This document shows, piece by piece, positions 46,015-54,683 of a DNA stretch of 64,000 nucleotides. The position numbers and the translations under genes were made by a program. Numbering within the stretch: position 1 is the stretch's first letter; every line of letters begins with the position of its first letter. The notes under the pieces were generated by a model that made no database searches, was not told the DNA's origin, and was given only the letters and a program-made list of their open reading frames with translations. The DNA is from Gemmatimonadota bacterium (GTDB taxonomy: Bacteria; Gemmatimonadota; Gemmatimonadetes; Longimicrobiales; Gaopeijiaceae), in the NCBI GenBank assembly GCA_030428885.1, contig JAUIEJ010000007.1, positions 186,001 to 250,000 on the forward strand. The letters run 5' to 3'.

Positions 46015-46613
46015 AGGGCTTGTCGCGGGGCACGGTGGTCTGGGGCTTGTGTGCCGCGGCCGTAGGATTCACGCTGTCTAGAACGGGTATGGTGCCTATC
46101 CCGAACGGAAGGACTTCTTCGGCGACACCATCGAGAACGGAGATCCCGTTCGACCCATCGGTGGGAGGGCAACAGCTTGCTCTGGTGTATATCGGACACT
46201 CTCGGTGTCGGGCGTCCAATCACCCCGAGCTGCCGGCACTCATACGGCGCATACGCGCTACCATGCACACGCGAGCGCTTGGCCTCGGCTTTTCCTCCAC
46301 CGCGATCGGCGTCGCTGTCGACTTCGATGTCGCCGCCGGTGTCGAACACCTGGAACGTTTTGAATCGTTCGATGAGATCCTCGTTGGGAACGGAACTCTA
46401 AACACTGGCGCTCTACGTTGGTTGTTCCAAGACTTGCCCGGCGAGGCGGCTACGCCGCAATTGCTTGTTCTGCAGCGGCCCGTCCTTCCCGACCCTGACG
46501 TGGGCCTTGGAGAGGACCGCTTGCTCCTCCGGCTGATAGGAATCGACGAGATATTTCGATGGCAAGACAACGGCGCACCGCTGGCTCGCCTCGACTCAAC
46601 GGAAGTCCCCTGA
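46011..46613 (+). CDS. Thioredoxin-fold-like membrane-anchored protein with a single active-site-type Cys
   Basis: 200 residues from ATG 46011, coupled to the propeller stop. One N-terminal membrane segment (GTVVWGLCAAAVGFTLS) precedes an extracytoplasmic domain. The strand-turn LALVYIGHSRCRAS (C66) sits where thioredoxins have CxxC; the second position is Ser69. A later TPQLLVLQRP strand could hold the cis-Pro region. I judge this a TlpA-like redox fold with low-to-moderate confidence. Neighbouring a six-cysteine peptide, it could be a disulfide isomerase or reductase. Confidence 0.6.
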   Translation: MKGLSRGTVVWGLCAAAVGFTLSRTGMVPIPNGRTSSATPSRTEIPFDPSVGGQQLALVYIGHSRCRASNHPELPALIRRIRATMHTRALGLGFSSTAIGVAVDFDVAAGVEHLERFESFDEILVGNGTLNTGALRWLFQDLPGEAATPQLLVLQRPVLPDPDVGLGEDRLLLRLIGIDEIFRWQDNGAPLARLDSTEVP

Positions 46614-47200
46614 GGCTCGGTGCCCTCTTCCTTTTCGTTGTGGCGGCGAGTTCATGGGTCATATCCGAACGCGGATTCCGCGTCACGGGGTACTCCATGT
46701 CATGCACTCTCCTGCCGGGTGATCGTGTCTTGATCGCGCAGCAACCCTCATACAAGATCGACGACGTGGTAGTCTTCGAGCACTGGCAGTCTGCGGGCAC
46801 CTACGCGATCAAGCGTATCGTCGGTGGACCAGGTGCCCTGATGACGGTGCGAGACGGTAGGTTGTATAGGGACGACCGCCTAGTGCATGGGGATCGGACG
46901 AAGGCCACTGCTGGCTTCAACGGGAAGCAAGAGCCTCCGCCTTGGAGACCTTCGGGGAACCTGTCGGGCGAACAGCGCTTCTCGCTAGGGGATGACGAAT
47001 ACTTCTTGCTCGGCGATCGTGTGGTTGGTAGTGGCGACTCACGCAAATTCGGCCCGATTTCGTCGGCCCAGGTCGTCGGCAGGGCATGGATTCGTCTACC
47101 ACGGCTTAGGCCGACCGGCGACCCGCGGTGTCCCCGAGTCAGATCATTGATTGTTGACACACGGCTGGCCGAAACCCCGATCCGGTCAGGACCAAGGTGA
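46559..47200 (+). CDS. S26 family signal peptidase with Pro-to-Cys change beside the catalytic Ser
   Basis: 213 residues. One membrane anchor (GALFLFVVAASSWVI) is followed by the type I signal peptidase boxes: GYSMSCTLLPGD with catalytic Ser46, YAIKRIVGGPG with general base Lys85, and GDRVVGSGDSRKFGPI (152-167). In the usual motif SMxPTLxxGD the Pro is replaced by Cys49. It lies inside the peptide island, overlapping the previous gene by 55 bases, so it is probably a dedicated peptidase and not the housekeeping LepB. The obvious candidate substrate is the signal of the 79-residue peptide. Confidence 0.88.
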   Translation: MARQRRTAGSPRLNGSPLRLGALFLFVVAASSWVISERGFRVTGYSMSCTLLPGDRVLIAQQPSYKIDDVVVFEHWQSAGTYAIKRIVGGPGALMTVRDGRLYRDDRLVHGDRTKATAGFNGKQEPPPWRPSGNLSGEQRFSLGDDEYFLLGDRVVGSGDSRKFGPISSAQVVGRAWIRLPRLRPTGDPRCPRVRSLIVDTRLAETPIRSGPR

Positions 47201-47239
47201 CTGATTCAAGCGGGCACTGCGTCGCTCGGAGAGAGTCCC

Positions 47240-49609
47240 ATGCATAGCTGGCTACTGCTTCCGGCCTTCGTCGCTACCGCGACCCTGCAACCCGGCGTTT
47301 CGGTGAAGGCGGTCGATGCGTCCACAGGGACTCCGCTCCCGGGGTCTTTTGTGCGGCTTTCCGAGGTCGACGGCGACGTGAATCGTGAGGCTTTGGTCGA
47401 TCCAACCGGGTTGGTCTCGTTCTTAGGCCTGCCAGTCGGAGAGTACATGGTCTCCGTCGAAAGGACCGGATATCGGGTTGCGACACAGGACGTTCGCTTC
47501 TCAGGGTCTGCAAGTCGGGCGCTGGTCGTACCTCTGGAGCGCCGGTTCCCGGGATCGGCGCTCCCCACTCCCGAAACTGGTGCCTGCGAGTCCGGTCCGC
47601 TCTTCGGCGAGGTCGCCGAGTCACTTTGGAATGAGATCCGCAAAGGACTCACGGTGTTGCGGTGGACGGAGGAGTCCTCGAATCTCGAGGTCACCCGACG
47701 ACGATACTCGAGGGTCGTCGACCCACGAGCGGGTCAGATCGTCCTCTACGAAGCGTCCGAAGAGCAATCGACACGGGGGGTCGCGGTAATCGCACGAGGG
47801 GACTCCGATCTGCTCCCTCCCCTCACGCTCCCGACCGCCGAAACGTTTCTGTCTCCGGCCTTCCTGGAAGGCCACTGCTTCCGCACACGGCGATCCACAG
47901 ACGCAACCCGAATCGGACTGGGATTCGAAGCGGTCACGGAACCGGGGGCATTGGGCATTGCCGGGACCTTCTGGATCGAGCCGCGCAGTGGGGAACTCAA
48001 CCGTCTGGACGTTGTCCGCGTGGACGCAGGGTCGGAACGTGGAGCGTACCCTGCGCGCGGCTACCTCGTCTTCCGACGCCTCGGGAGTGGTGAGGTGATC
48101 GCATCGGAATGGCAGGTCAGTGGTCCCGCCGCCGGCGCAACTCGACCCGATGAGACGGATGCAACGCCGGTCTACCTGCATGAGCAGGGGGCGCATGCGA
48201 TCCGCGTCCAGAACGCTGACGAGGAAGTGATTTGGGCAGCAGGTCTCGGCACGGTACGGGGTTCGGTGTTTACGGAGGATACGCGTAGGCCCCTCTCCGG
48301 AGTCCGAGTCTCCCTGGAGGGGCAGCCGAGATCGGCAACGACGGACCGATCCGGCGCGTTCGTCATCGACAGCGTGTTGCCCGGTCCGCACATCGCGGTG
48401 GGCCGAAGCCTGAACCAGCGGATCGCACTCCCAATCGAGGTCGCTCCGGGCTCGTCGATCGAGGTGAACCTCCTGATGGATGACCCCTACGCTGACCACG
48501 CGGCTGCCTGCTCGAGTGCGCGCGGCCCGGGCGGCGGTGACGACGATCCCGTCCTCATCGGCCACGTGCTCGAGCCGGGAAGCGGAGTGGTCCTCGGTGG
48601 CGCTACGGTATTGGTGACCTGGAACGACCAATCGGACCCGGACCGGCGCGGATCCATCGCAGTCCAGGCAACCGAAGAGGGGGCCTACCGTGTATGCGGA
48701 GTGCCTCGAGAGGTCGACCTGACGGTGACCGCCCAGTGGTTGGGGCACGATGGCGGCCGGTCGACGGTGAGAGTGGCTCGGGAGGAATACGGCGCGGTCG
48801 CGAACCTCTGGGTCCCGGTGGGATCGTCGGGCCTGTGGGGTGGGCAGGTCGAGGACTGGAGCACTGGAGCGGCCGTGGAGGGGGCGACGGTAACGCTGAC
48901 CCCGACGAACTCCGGCACCATGGATCCTGCCCATACGTTCGAGACGGGGTCCAACGGACGGTTCTCCTTCGACGAGGTCACCGCCGGGCAGTATGAGATC
49001 GTGGCGACGGCGGCGGGGTTCGCGCCCGTCACGGACACCGTCGACATGCCAGCGAGTCGGGCGATTCGCACCCGAATCCGGCTGCCGCGAACGGCCGTTG
49101 AGATCGAGGGCATCATGGTGGAGGTGGAAGCTCATATCCTCCGACTCGATGAGGCCGGCTTCTACGACCGCAAGAGAGAGGGTCTAGGTTTCTTCCTGGA
49201 CGCGGACGAGATCTTGCCCCGCCTACCGACGCCCGTCGTCCAGCTCTTCGACGGCGTACCAGGAGTCACCGTCGGGACGACTGCGGCTCAAGCGGGTGCC
49301 CGAGAGGTCCTCATCATTGGGAATTGCCTTCCGACGCTGTTCGTGGACGGGGTGCTGGCGCGGCGATCTCAGCCGTTCTTCAGGAATCCCAACCCCATGG
49401 CCTACGGTCCCGACGGGCCAGGGGCCGCCGAGACATCACCCCTCTACCTATCCGATCTCGTGACCGCTTCCCAGGTGGCGGGCATCGAGGTCTACCGTAG
49501 TCCGGCTGAGCTTCCGCTGCAGTACGGTGGCACGGCGCTGGGGTCTGTCTCCGACGTGACGAAGGGCGAATGGGGGTTCTGCGGGGTGGTGCTGGTGTGG
49601 ACGCATTGA
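47240..49609 (+). CDS. Carboxypeptidase-regulatory-domain protein with C-terminal TonB plug-like domain, no barrel
   Basis: 789 residues with a short signal (MHSWLLLPAFVATATLQ). Three carboxypeptidase-regulatory-like beta-sandwich domains are seen: about 20-95 (VDASTGTPLPGSFVRLSE), about 345-415 (TRRPLSGVRVSLEG, DRSGAFVIDSV) and about 545-625 (GAAVEGATVTLTP, GRFSFDEV). The C-terminal 170 residues look like a TonB receptor plug (LPTPVVQLFDGVPGVTV, PTLFVDGVLARR, VAGIEVYRSPAELP), but the protein stops where the barrel should start, ending WGFCGVVLVWTH. Such barrel-less proteins recur in Gemmatimonadota. GGAGAGAG precedes the ATG. It is the last gene of the island. Confidence 0.8.
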   Translation: MHSWLLLPAFVATATLQPGVSVKAVDASTGTPLPGSFVRLSEVDGDVNREALVDPTGLVSFLGLPVGEYMVSVERTGYRVATQDVRFSGSASRALVVPLERRFPGSALPTPETGACESGPLFGEVAESLWNEIRKGLTVLRWTEESSNLEVTRRRYSRVVDPRAGQIVLYEASEEQSTRGVAVIARGDSDLLPPLTLPTAETFLSPAFLEGHCFRTRRSTDATRIGLGFEAVTEPGALGIAGTFWIEPRSGELNRLDVVRVDAGSERGAYPARGYLVFRRLGSGEVIASEWQVSGPAAGATRPDETDATPVYLHEQGAHAIRVQNADEEVIWAAGLGTVRGSVFTEDTRRPLSGVRVSLEGQPRSATTDRSGAFVIDSVLPGPHIAVGRSLNQRIALPIEVAPGSSIEVNLLMDDPYADHAAACSSARGPGGGDDDPVLIGHVLEPGSGVVLGGATVLVTWNDQSDPDRRGSIAVQATEEGAYRVCGVPREVDLTVTAQWLGHDGGRSTVRVAREEYGAVANLWVPVGSSGLWGGQVEDWSTGAAVEGATVTLTPTNSGTMDPAHTFETGSNGRFSFDEVTAGQYEIVATAAGFAPVTDTVDMPASRAIRTRIRLPRTAVEIEGIMVEVEAHILRLDEAGFYDRKREGLGFFLDADEILPRLPTPVVQLFDGVPGVTVGTTAAQAGAREVLIIGNCLPTLFVDGVLARRSQPFFRNPNPMAYGPDGPGAAETSPLYLSDLVTASQVAGIEVYRSPAELPLQYGGTALGSVSDVTKGEWGFCGVVLVWTH

Positions 49610-49752
49610 CCCATGACCAGGAAGCGGCCCACCCGTTGAACGCGAGGTGGATTGACGCATCATTCCGGCCGCGCGGGGAGTTGGCGTGCCGCGGCGATGC
49701 CTGTTAGAACTCTGCTCCGACCCACTCGTCGCCGAGTCTACCGGCTAGCCTC

Positions 49753-50676
49753 ATGCCATCGCACCCCTCGTGGTCTCCCCCGCTGCTTCCCCGCAGTCTC
49801 CGGCCCGGCGCCCGGGTCGCACTTGTTGCGCCGGCCGGGCCCCTTGAGGACGAGCGCATCGCAGTAGCCGCAGCGCGGGTCCGGGCACTGGGCTGGGAGC
49901 CCGTCGTGGGAGCAAGGGCCAACTGTCGGGATGGCTTCCTGGCCGGATCCGACGCCGAACGCCTCTCCGATCTCCAGGCCGCCTTCGACGATCCCGCCAC
50001 CGACGCCGTCTGGGCCCTCCGGGGCGGGTACGGCACCGGGCGCATCGTGGACGACCTGGCCCTGGCCCGCATGCGTACCGACCCCATTCCCTTCCTGGGC
50101 TTCAGCGACAACACCGTGCTCCACGCACGCCTCACGGCCCTGGGGGTGGTGTCGTTCCATGCGCCTCACCCCACGGCCGAGGGCCCGACCCCTCACGACG
50201 AGTGGTTCGCCCGGGTCCTCACGCGCCCCGAAGCCGCCGGTCGCCTGCCGGGCGACCCCGGCGAGACCCTGGTGAGTGGCCAGGCGGAAGGTCGCCTGGT
50301 GGGCGGAAATCTGGCGCTCCTCGCCTCCCTTTCCGGCACCTGCGACGCGGTCTCGGCCCGGGATCGGATCCTGGTCATCGAAGACGTGGGCGAGCCCCCC
50401 TACCGCATCGACCGCATGCTGGTCCAGCTCCGGCGCGCCGGCACCACCGCCGGCGTCGCGGGCCTGGCCTTCGGGCGCTTCACCGACGTGCCCGGCGCCG
50501 ACGACGAAGGGGTGCGCCGGGTGCTGCGGGAGTTTGCCGAGACGCTGGGCGTTCCTTCGGTCATGGGACTCCCGGTCGGCCACGCCCCGGACAACACCGT
50601 GCTGCCCCTGGGCGCCCATGCCCGCCTCGATGCCGACCGCGGGACGCTGGAGATCACCGAGCCCGCGGTGGTCTGA
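49753..50676 (+). CDS. LD-carboxypeptidase (S66 family, muramoyltetrapeptide carboxypeptidase)
   Basis: 307 residues. The S66 catalytic triad is visible: Ser118 in FLGFSDNT, Glu210 in VIEDVGE, and His277 in GLPVGHAPDN. RPGARVALVAPAGP at the start and ALRGGYGTGRIVDDL are family markers. The enzyme removes terminal D-Ala from murein tetrapeptides in the cytosol, feeding the tripeptide that Mpl re-ligates, or degrades microcin-like peptides (MccF branch). The first is more likely given mpl in the window. High GC content resumes here. Confidence 0.92.
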   Translation: MPSHPSWSPPLLPRSLRPGARVALVAPAGPLEDERIAVAAARVRALGWEPVVGARANCRDGFLAGSDAERLSDLQAAFDDPATDAVWALRGGYGTGRIVDDLALARMRTDPIPFLGFSDNTVLHARLTALGVVSFHAPHPTAEGPTPHDEWFARVLTRPEAAGRLPGDPGETLVSGQAEGRLVGGNLALLASLSGTCDAVSARDRILVIEDVGEPPYRIDRMLVQLRRAGTTAGVAGLAFGRFTDVPGADDEGVRRVLREFAETLGVPSVMGLPVGHAPDNTVLPLGAHARLDADRGTLEITEPAVV

Positions 50677-50692
50677 CGAGATTCGGGGGCGT

Positions 50693-51076
50693 TCAGTCGT
50701 GAACGGCGTCGGCCGCCACGGCGCCCAGACAGACGACCAGGAGCACGCTGTACTCCACACCGTTGCGGCCGGCTCCCACCACGAACCACCCCTCGGCGGC
50801 GTGGACCAGCACGATGCCCGCCACGAGCTGAAGGGCGAACCACGGCGCCAGCACCCGGACGCCCCGACCCCACGCCAGGAGGGGAGCGCCCACCAGCTCC
50901 ACCACGGTCACGATCCAGGCGAGGGCCAGGCCTGCCGGGAGTCCCACTCCCGAAAGGAAGAGGCCGAAGTCGTCGACGATGCCCAGGCGCACCCGGGCCA
51001 CACCGTGGAGAAAGAGGAGCAGCCCCACGGCCACGCGGACCGCCACCAGGGGACGGAGCTTCGAACGATCGGTCAT
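50693..51076 (-). CDS. DoxX-family small membrane protein
   Basis: 127 residues with four hydrophobic segments: about 10-24 (LVAVRVAVGLLLFLHGVARV), 45-65, 72-92 and 105-122. The opening RVAVGLLLFLHGVAR and the central GLALAWIVTVVELVGAPLLAWG are typical of DoxX/DoxD-type proteins. Members act in quinone-linked redox reactions or as accessory subunits; the role here is unknown. It is convergent with the LD-carboxypeptidase gene, 16 bases apart. Confidence 0.82.
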   Translation of the reverse strand: MTDRSKLRPLVAVRVAVGLLLFLHGVARVRLGIVDDFGLFLSGVGLPAGLALAWIVTVVELVGAPLLAWGRGVRVLAPWFALQLVAGIVLVHAAEGWFVVGAGRNGVEYSVLLVVCLGAVAADAVHD

Positions 51077-51171
51077 GGCCTCAACCTCGGGCCCCCGACC
51101 TGGAACCGACAGCCCGGCGGGGCAGGCCGCGGCCCACCCCGCCGGACGCCCCCACGGGGGGGCGGGTCGGG

Positions 51172-54100
51172 CTAGTTGCCTCCCGCCGGCGACGGCAGGA
51201 TCCGCACGAGGCGGCCCTGGTCGTCCACGACCCGGATGGGCAGATCCAGGATGTCGTCCAGGAAGGGAATCTTCACGTCGTCTTCAGGCGACGGCGCGGC
51301 CAGGATGGTCGCGTCGGGGAACGGCACCGTGAAGGCGTCGGCGCTCCCGGCGCTCACCGTGTATCCCAGGTCGCCCAGGGACGACACGCTCACGGCACTC
51401 AGGGGGTTGGCCACGCCTCCGTCGAGGAACGGCGTCATGAGCTCGAAGTCGAACACGGTCTCGCGCCAGTGGCCGTTGATGGACCCCGGGTTGCCCACGT
51501 TCTGGACCGGCACCTTCGCGCCGGCCACTCGACCTGCACCCCCGGCTCCGTCGAAGGCCGCGATGGCGGCGGCGCCGTTGAAGTGGGTGTCGCTGACGCT
51601 GGGGTCGGTCTCGCCCGGCGTGGCGGCGTTCTGGAGGAAGCCCAGGGTGGACCAGAGGGTGCCGATGCCCAGGACGTGGCCCATCTCGTGGAGAATCACG
51701 CTCTCGAGCTGACCGTTGGTATCCAGACGGGCCATGTCGGCCACGTCGAAGCGCATGGTGCCCACCATGGGGAGGGCGTTGGAGCCGCGAATGAAACACG
51801 GCCCCGCCGAGCCCAGCACTCCGAACTCACCGTCGATGGGCTCCACCAGCACGTAGATCACCAGATCGTCGATGGCGGCGCCGGAGAGGGGCGGCCCCCC
51901 TCCCGACACGCAGGCCGTGTGGGCGTTGGAGGGCGGCGCGATGTCGGCCACGTCTCCGGTGATCAAGCTCTCCCACCGGCTGACGGCGTTGTCGAAGGCC
52001 GTCTGGACTGCCGACGACACCGAACTCACGTAGCAGAGCTGGATGTCGAAGCCCGCCGATGTAGCCACCAGGCTGCACGACGCCGCCGCGGCGTTGATGG
52101 TGATGGACAACGCCTGGCTCGCCGTCATGCCGGCGCTGGTCACTTCGACGGTGAAGTTGGCCGTGCCCTGGGTCGTGGGCGTCCCGGTGATGAGACCGGT
52201 GCCGGCCCCGAGGCTCAACCCGTCGGGAAGCGCGCCCGCCGTGATGGCCCAGACGTACGACCCGTCGCCTCCGGACACGGTGACGGACTGGGTGTAGAGC
52301 TGACCCACCACCCCGTCCGGAAGGCTGGTGGTGCCGATGCCCGGGGGCGCGAAGGCCACCGTGATGGAGAGGTCGGCCGTGGCCACCTGGGCGTCGCCGC
52401 TCACGGCCTGGACCGTGAAGTTGAACGTTCCGCCGGTGGTGGGGGTGCCGCCGATCACGCCGGTGCCCGCGGCGAGGTTCAGGCCGGTGGGCAGGGAGCC
52501 CGCCGTCACCGACCAGGTGTTGGCTCCGTCGCCACCCGACGCCGCCAGGCCCTGGCTGTACCCGACCCCCACCGTGCCGTCGGCCAGACTCGCCGTGGTC
52601 ACCGAGAGGGGCAGGAAGATGGAGATGGACAGGGCCTGCTGGGCCGTCTGCCCCAGGGCGTTGGTGGCTTCGATGGTGAAGGCCGAGGTCCCCACACCCA
52701 GGGGACCCGACACCGGCGGCGGCGCCGGCGTGGGCGTCCCGGTGATGGCGCCGGTCCCGCCGTCGAGGCTGAGGCCCGCGGGCAGGGAGCCCGAGGCCAC
52801 CGAGAAGGCCGGGGCCCCGTCGCCGCCGCTCACCGCGACGCCGGCGGCGTAGCCGGCCCCTTCGATCCCCGGCGGAAGCGTCGTGGTGGTCACGGCCAGG
52901 GCCGCCGCCACGTCGATGGTGAGGGCCGCCGTGCCCGTCAGGGAAGCGCTGGTCACCTGCACCGTGAAGCCGGCGGTGCCCGCCGCAGTGGGCGTGCCGG
53001 TGATGGCCCCGGTCCCCGCGTCGAGGGCCAGGCCGGCGGGGAGGGCTCCCGCCACCACGGCCCACTGGTAGGTGCCGTCGCCGTCGGTGGCCTGGAGCTG
53101 GGCCGAGTAGGCGGCCCCCGCGCCACCGTCGGGGAGCGTCGTGGTGGTGACCGACGGCGCGATGACCTGCTCGTTGACGGTGATGGACAGATCGGCGGTG
53201 TCGACCTGACCGTCGCCGCTGTTCACCTGGACCGAGAAGTCCGACGTGCCCAGCGCCGTGGGCGTACCGGTGATGGCGCCCGTGCCGGCGTCGAGGCTGA
53301 GGCCGGCGGGGAGCGATCCCGAGGTGAGGGACCACGTGTACGCGCCGTCCCCGCCCTGGGCCTGGAGGGTGGCCGAGTAGGCGTTGTCCAGAACCCCCGC
53401 GGAGAGGGCCGGCGTGGTGACCCCCAGGGGATCGAAGATCGTGAGAGTCAGAGGAGCCGACGCCTGCAGGCCCGCGCTGGCCACCTGGGCCGTGAACGCG
53501 AACGACCCCGCCAGGGTCGGCGTGCCGCTCAGGGCACCGTCGGCGCCCAGGCTCACGCCGGGCGGCAGCCCGCCGCCCACCACGCTCCAGGCGAAGACGC
53601 CGTTCCCGCCGCTGGCCTCGAGGCTCGCGCCGTAGGCGTTGCCCCGGATGCCCGTGGGCAGCGAGGTGGTCACCACCCCGGGGGGCGTCACGATGACCAG
53701 GGGGAAGACCGCCGACACCATCTGGCCGCCCCCCTGAGCCATGATCTCGGGCGCGAACTGCCCGCCTTCGGTGGGGGTCCCGGAGAGGGTCCCCGACGAC
53801 GACAACTCCAGCCCTGCAGGAAGCTCCCCGCCCACCAGCGTCCAGACGGCCTCCGGACCCGAAGACGTGAAGTCGAAGGCGTAGGCCGCGCCCACCAGCC
53901 CCTCGGGCAGGTCGGAGGTGTCGATGGTCAGGGTGGGATGGGTGCTGGGCTCCTGCCCCGCGGGCACGCCGCCCGAACACCCGGCGTCGTTGCAGGCGTC
54001 CACCTGGTAGCGGTAGGTGGTGCTCGGCAGGAGTCCCGAGTCCCGGAACGTGGTGACGTTGGGTCCCACGGTGCCCGCCTGTTCGAACACGGCGGCGGCG

Positions 54101-54609
54101 GCGCCGACGCCCGCGGGAGCCGCACCCACGGCCTCCCGGAGGATCAGGTGGCCCGTCTCGGAGTTGGAATTGTCCGACCAGCTCACGTCGATCTCGGTGT
54201 CCGACACCGCCGTGGCCTGGACGTTGCCCGGCGCCAGGGGCGGATTGGGATCCCGGGACTCCACCGTGGCGGTGCCCGACACGCCCGCGGCCCGGGCCGT
54301 GATCACCGCCGTGCCGGGCGCCACGCCCGTGACCAGGCCGTTGGCGCTCACGCCGGCCACGGCCCCGTCGGAGCTGGTCCACGTCACCGTGCTGGTGACT
54401 TCCTCGTTCCGACCGTTCCGCACCGACGCCGAGAGCTGCAGCGTGCCCCCCAGGTCGACCTGACCCGTGCCGGGCGTGACGGTGACCGACGCCACGGCAT
54501 CCAGGGGATCGGGATCGGTCCCCCCGTCGTCCCCGCCGCAGGAGGCGAGGAGGAGGGACGTCGTGACGATGGGGACGACGGCGAGGTGCCGCCGGAGCAT
54601 GCGGATCAT
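51172..54609 (-). CDS. Surface lipoprotein: Big2, FN3, seven Ig-like repeats and a leishmanolysin-type peptidase domain
   Basis: 1145 residues. The lipobox LASC gives a lipidated Cys24. A Big2-type Ig-like domain (about 38-117) and a fibronectin type III domain (about 122-228) follow. Seven He_PIG-type repeats of about 85 residues span about 227-840; each has the pattern GGDGxYxW...LPxGLxL...TGxIxGTPT. The C-terminal domain (about 845-1145) has HEMGH (974-978), a distant His in GHWRE (about 1047) and Met in FELMTP (about 1058), the layout of M8 leishmanolysin zinc peptidases. It should sit outside the outer membrane and cleave extracellular proteins, with repeats as a stalk or binder. Confidence 0.87.
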   Translation of the reverse strand: MIRMLRRHLAVVPIVTTSLLLASCGGDDGGTDPDPLDAVASVTVTPGTGQVDLGGTLQLSASVRNGRNEEVTSTVTWTSSDGAVAGVSANGLVTGVAPGTAVITARAAGVSGTATVESRDPNPPLAPGNVQATAVSDTEIDVSWSDNSNSETGHLILREAVGAAPAGVGAAAAVFEQAGTVGPNVTTFRDSGLLPSTTYRYQVDACNDAGCSGGVPAGQEPSTHPTLTIDTSDLPEGLVGAAYAFDFTSSGPEAVWTLVGGELPAGLELSSSGTLSGTPTEGGQFAPEIMAQGGGQMVSAVFPLVIVTPPGVVTTSLPTGIRGNAYGASLEASGGNGVFAWSVVGGGLPPGVSLGADGALSGTPTLAGSFAFTAQVASAGLQASAPLTLTIFDPLGVTTPALSAGVLDNAYSATLQAQGGDGAYTWSLTSGSLPAGLSLDAGTGAITGTPTALGTSDFSVQVNSGDGQVDTADLSITVNEQVIAPSVTTTTLPDGGAGAAYSAQLQATDGDGTYQWAVVAGALPAGLALDAGTGAITGTPTAAGTAGFTVQVTSASLTGTAALTIDVAAALAVTTTTLPPGIEGAGYAAGVAVSGGDGAPAFSVASGSLPAGLSLDGGTGAITGTPTPAPPPVSGPLGVGTSAFTIEATNALGQTAQQALSISIFLPLSVTTASLADGTVGVGYSQGLAASGGDGANTWSVTAGSLPTGLNLAAGTGVIGGTPTTGGTFNFTVQAVSGDAQVATADLSITVAFAPPGIGTTSLPDGVVGQLYTQSVTVSGGDGSYVWAITAGALPDGLSLGAGTGLITGTPTTQGTANFTVEVTSAGMTASQALSITINAAAASCSLVATSAGFDIQLCYVSSVSSAVQTAFDNAVSRWESLITGDVADIAPPSNAHTACVSGGGPPLSGAAIDDLVIYVLVEPIDGEFGVLGSAGPCFIRGSNALPMVGTMRFDVADMARLDTNGQLESVILHEMGHVLGIGTLWSTLGFLQNAATPGETDPSVSDTHFNGAAAIAAFDGAGGAGRVAGAKVPVQNVGNPGSINGHWRETVFDFELMTPFLDGGVANPLSAVSVSSLGDLGYTVSAGSADAFTVPFPDATILAAPSPEDDVKIPFLDDILDLPIRVVDDQGRLVRILPSPAGGN
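52107..53931 (-). repeat. Seven in-frame repeats encoding Ig-like (He_PIG) domains
   Basis: The region encodes seven tandem copies of about 85 residues, each with LPxGL and GTPT landmarks. The fifth copy carries a 14-residue Pro-rich insertion (PAPPPVSGPLGVGT). Copies are clearly diverged at DNA level but still similar enough for unequal recombination. Confidence 0.75.
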
Positions 54610-54683
54610 GGCGCCGACTCGGCGTGGGAGGGGACTCTACTTCAGCGTATCCCCCCGTCGCTCGGACCAGCAAGGAAAATCCG

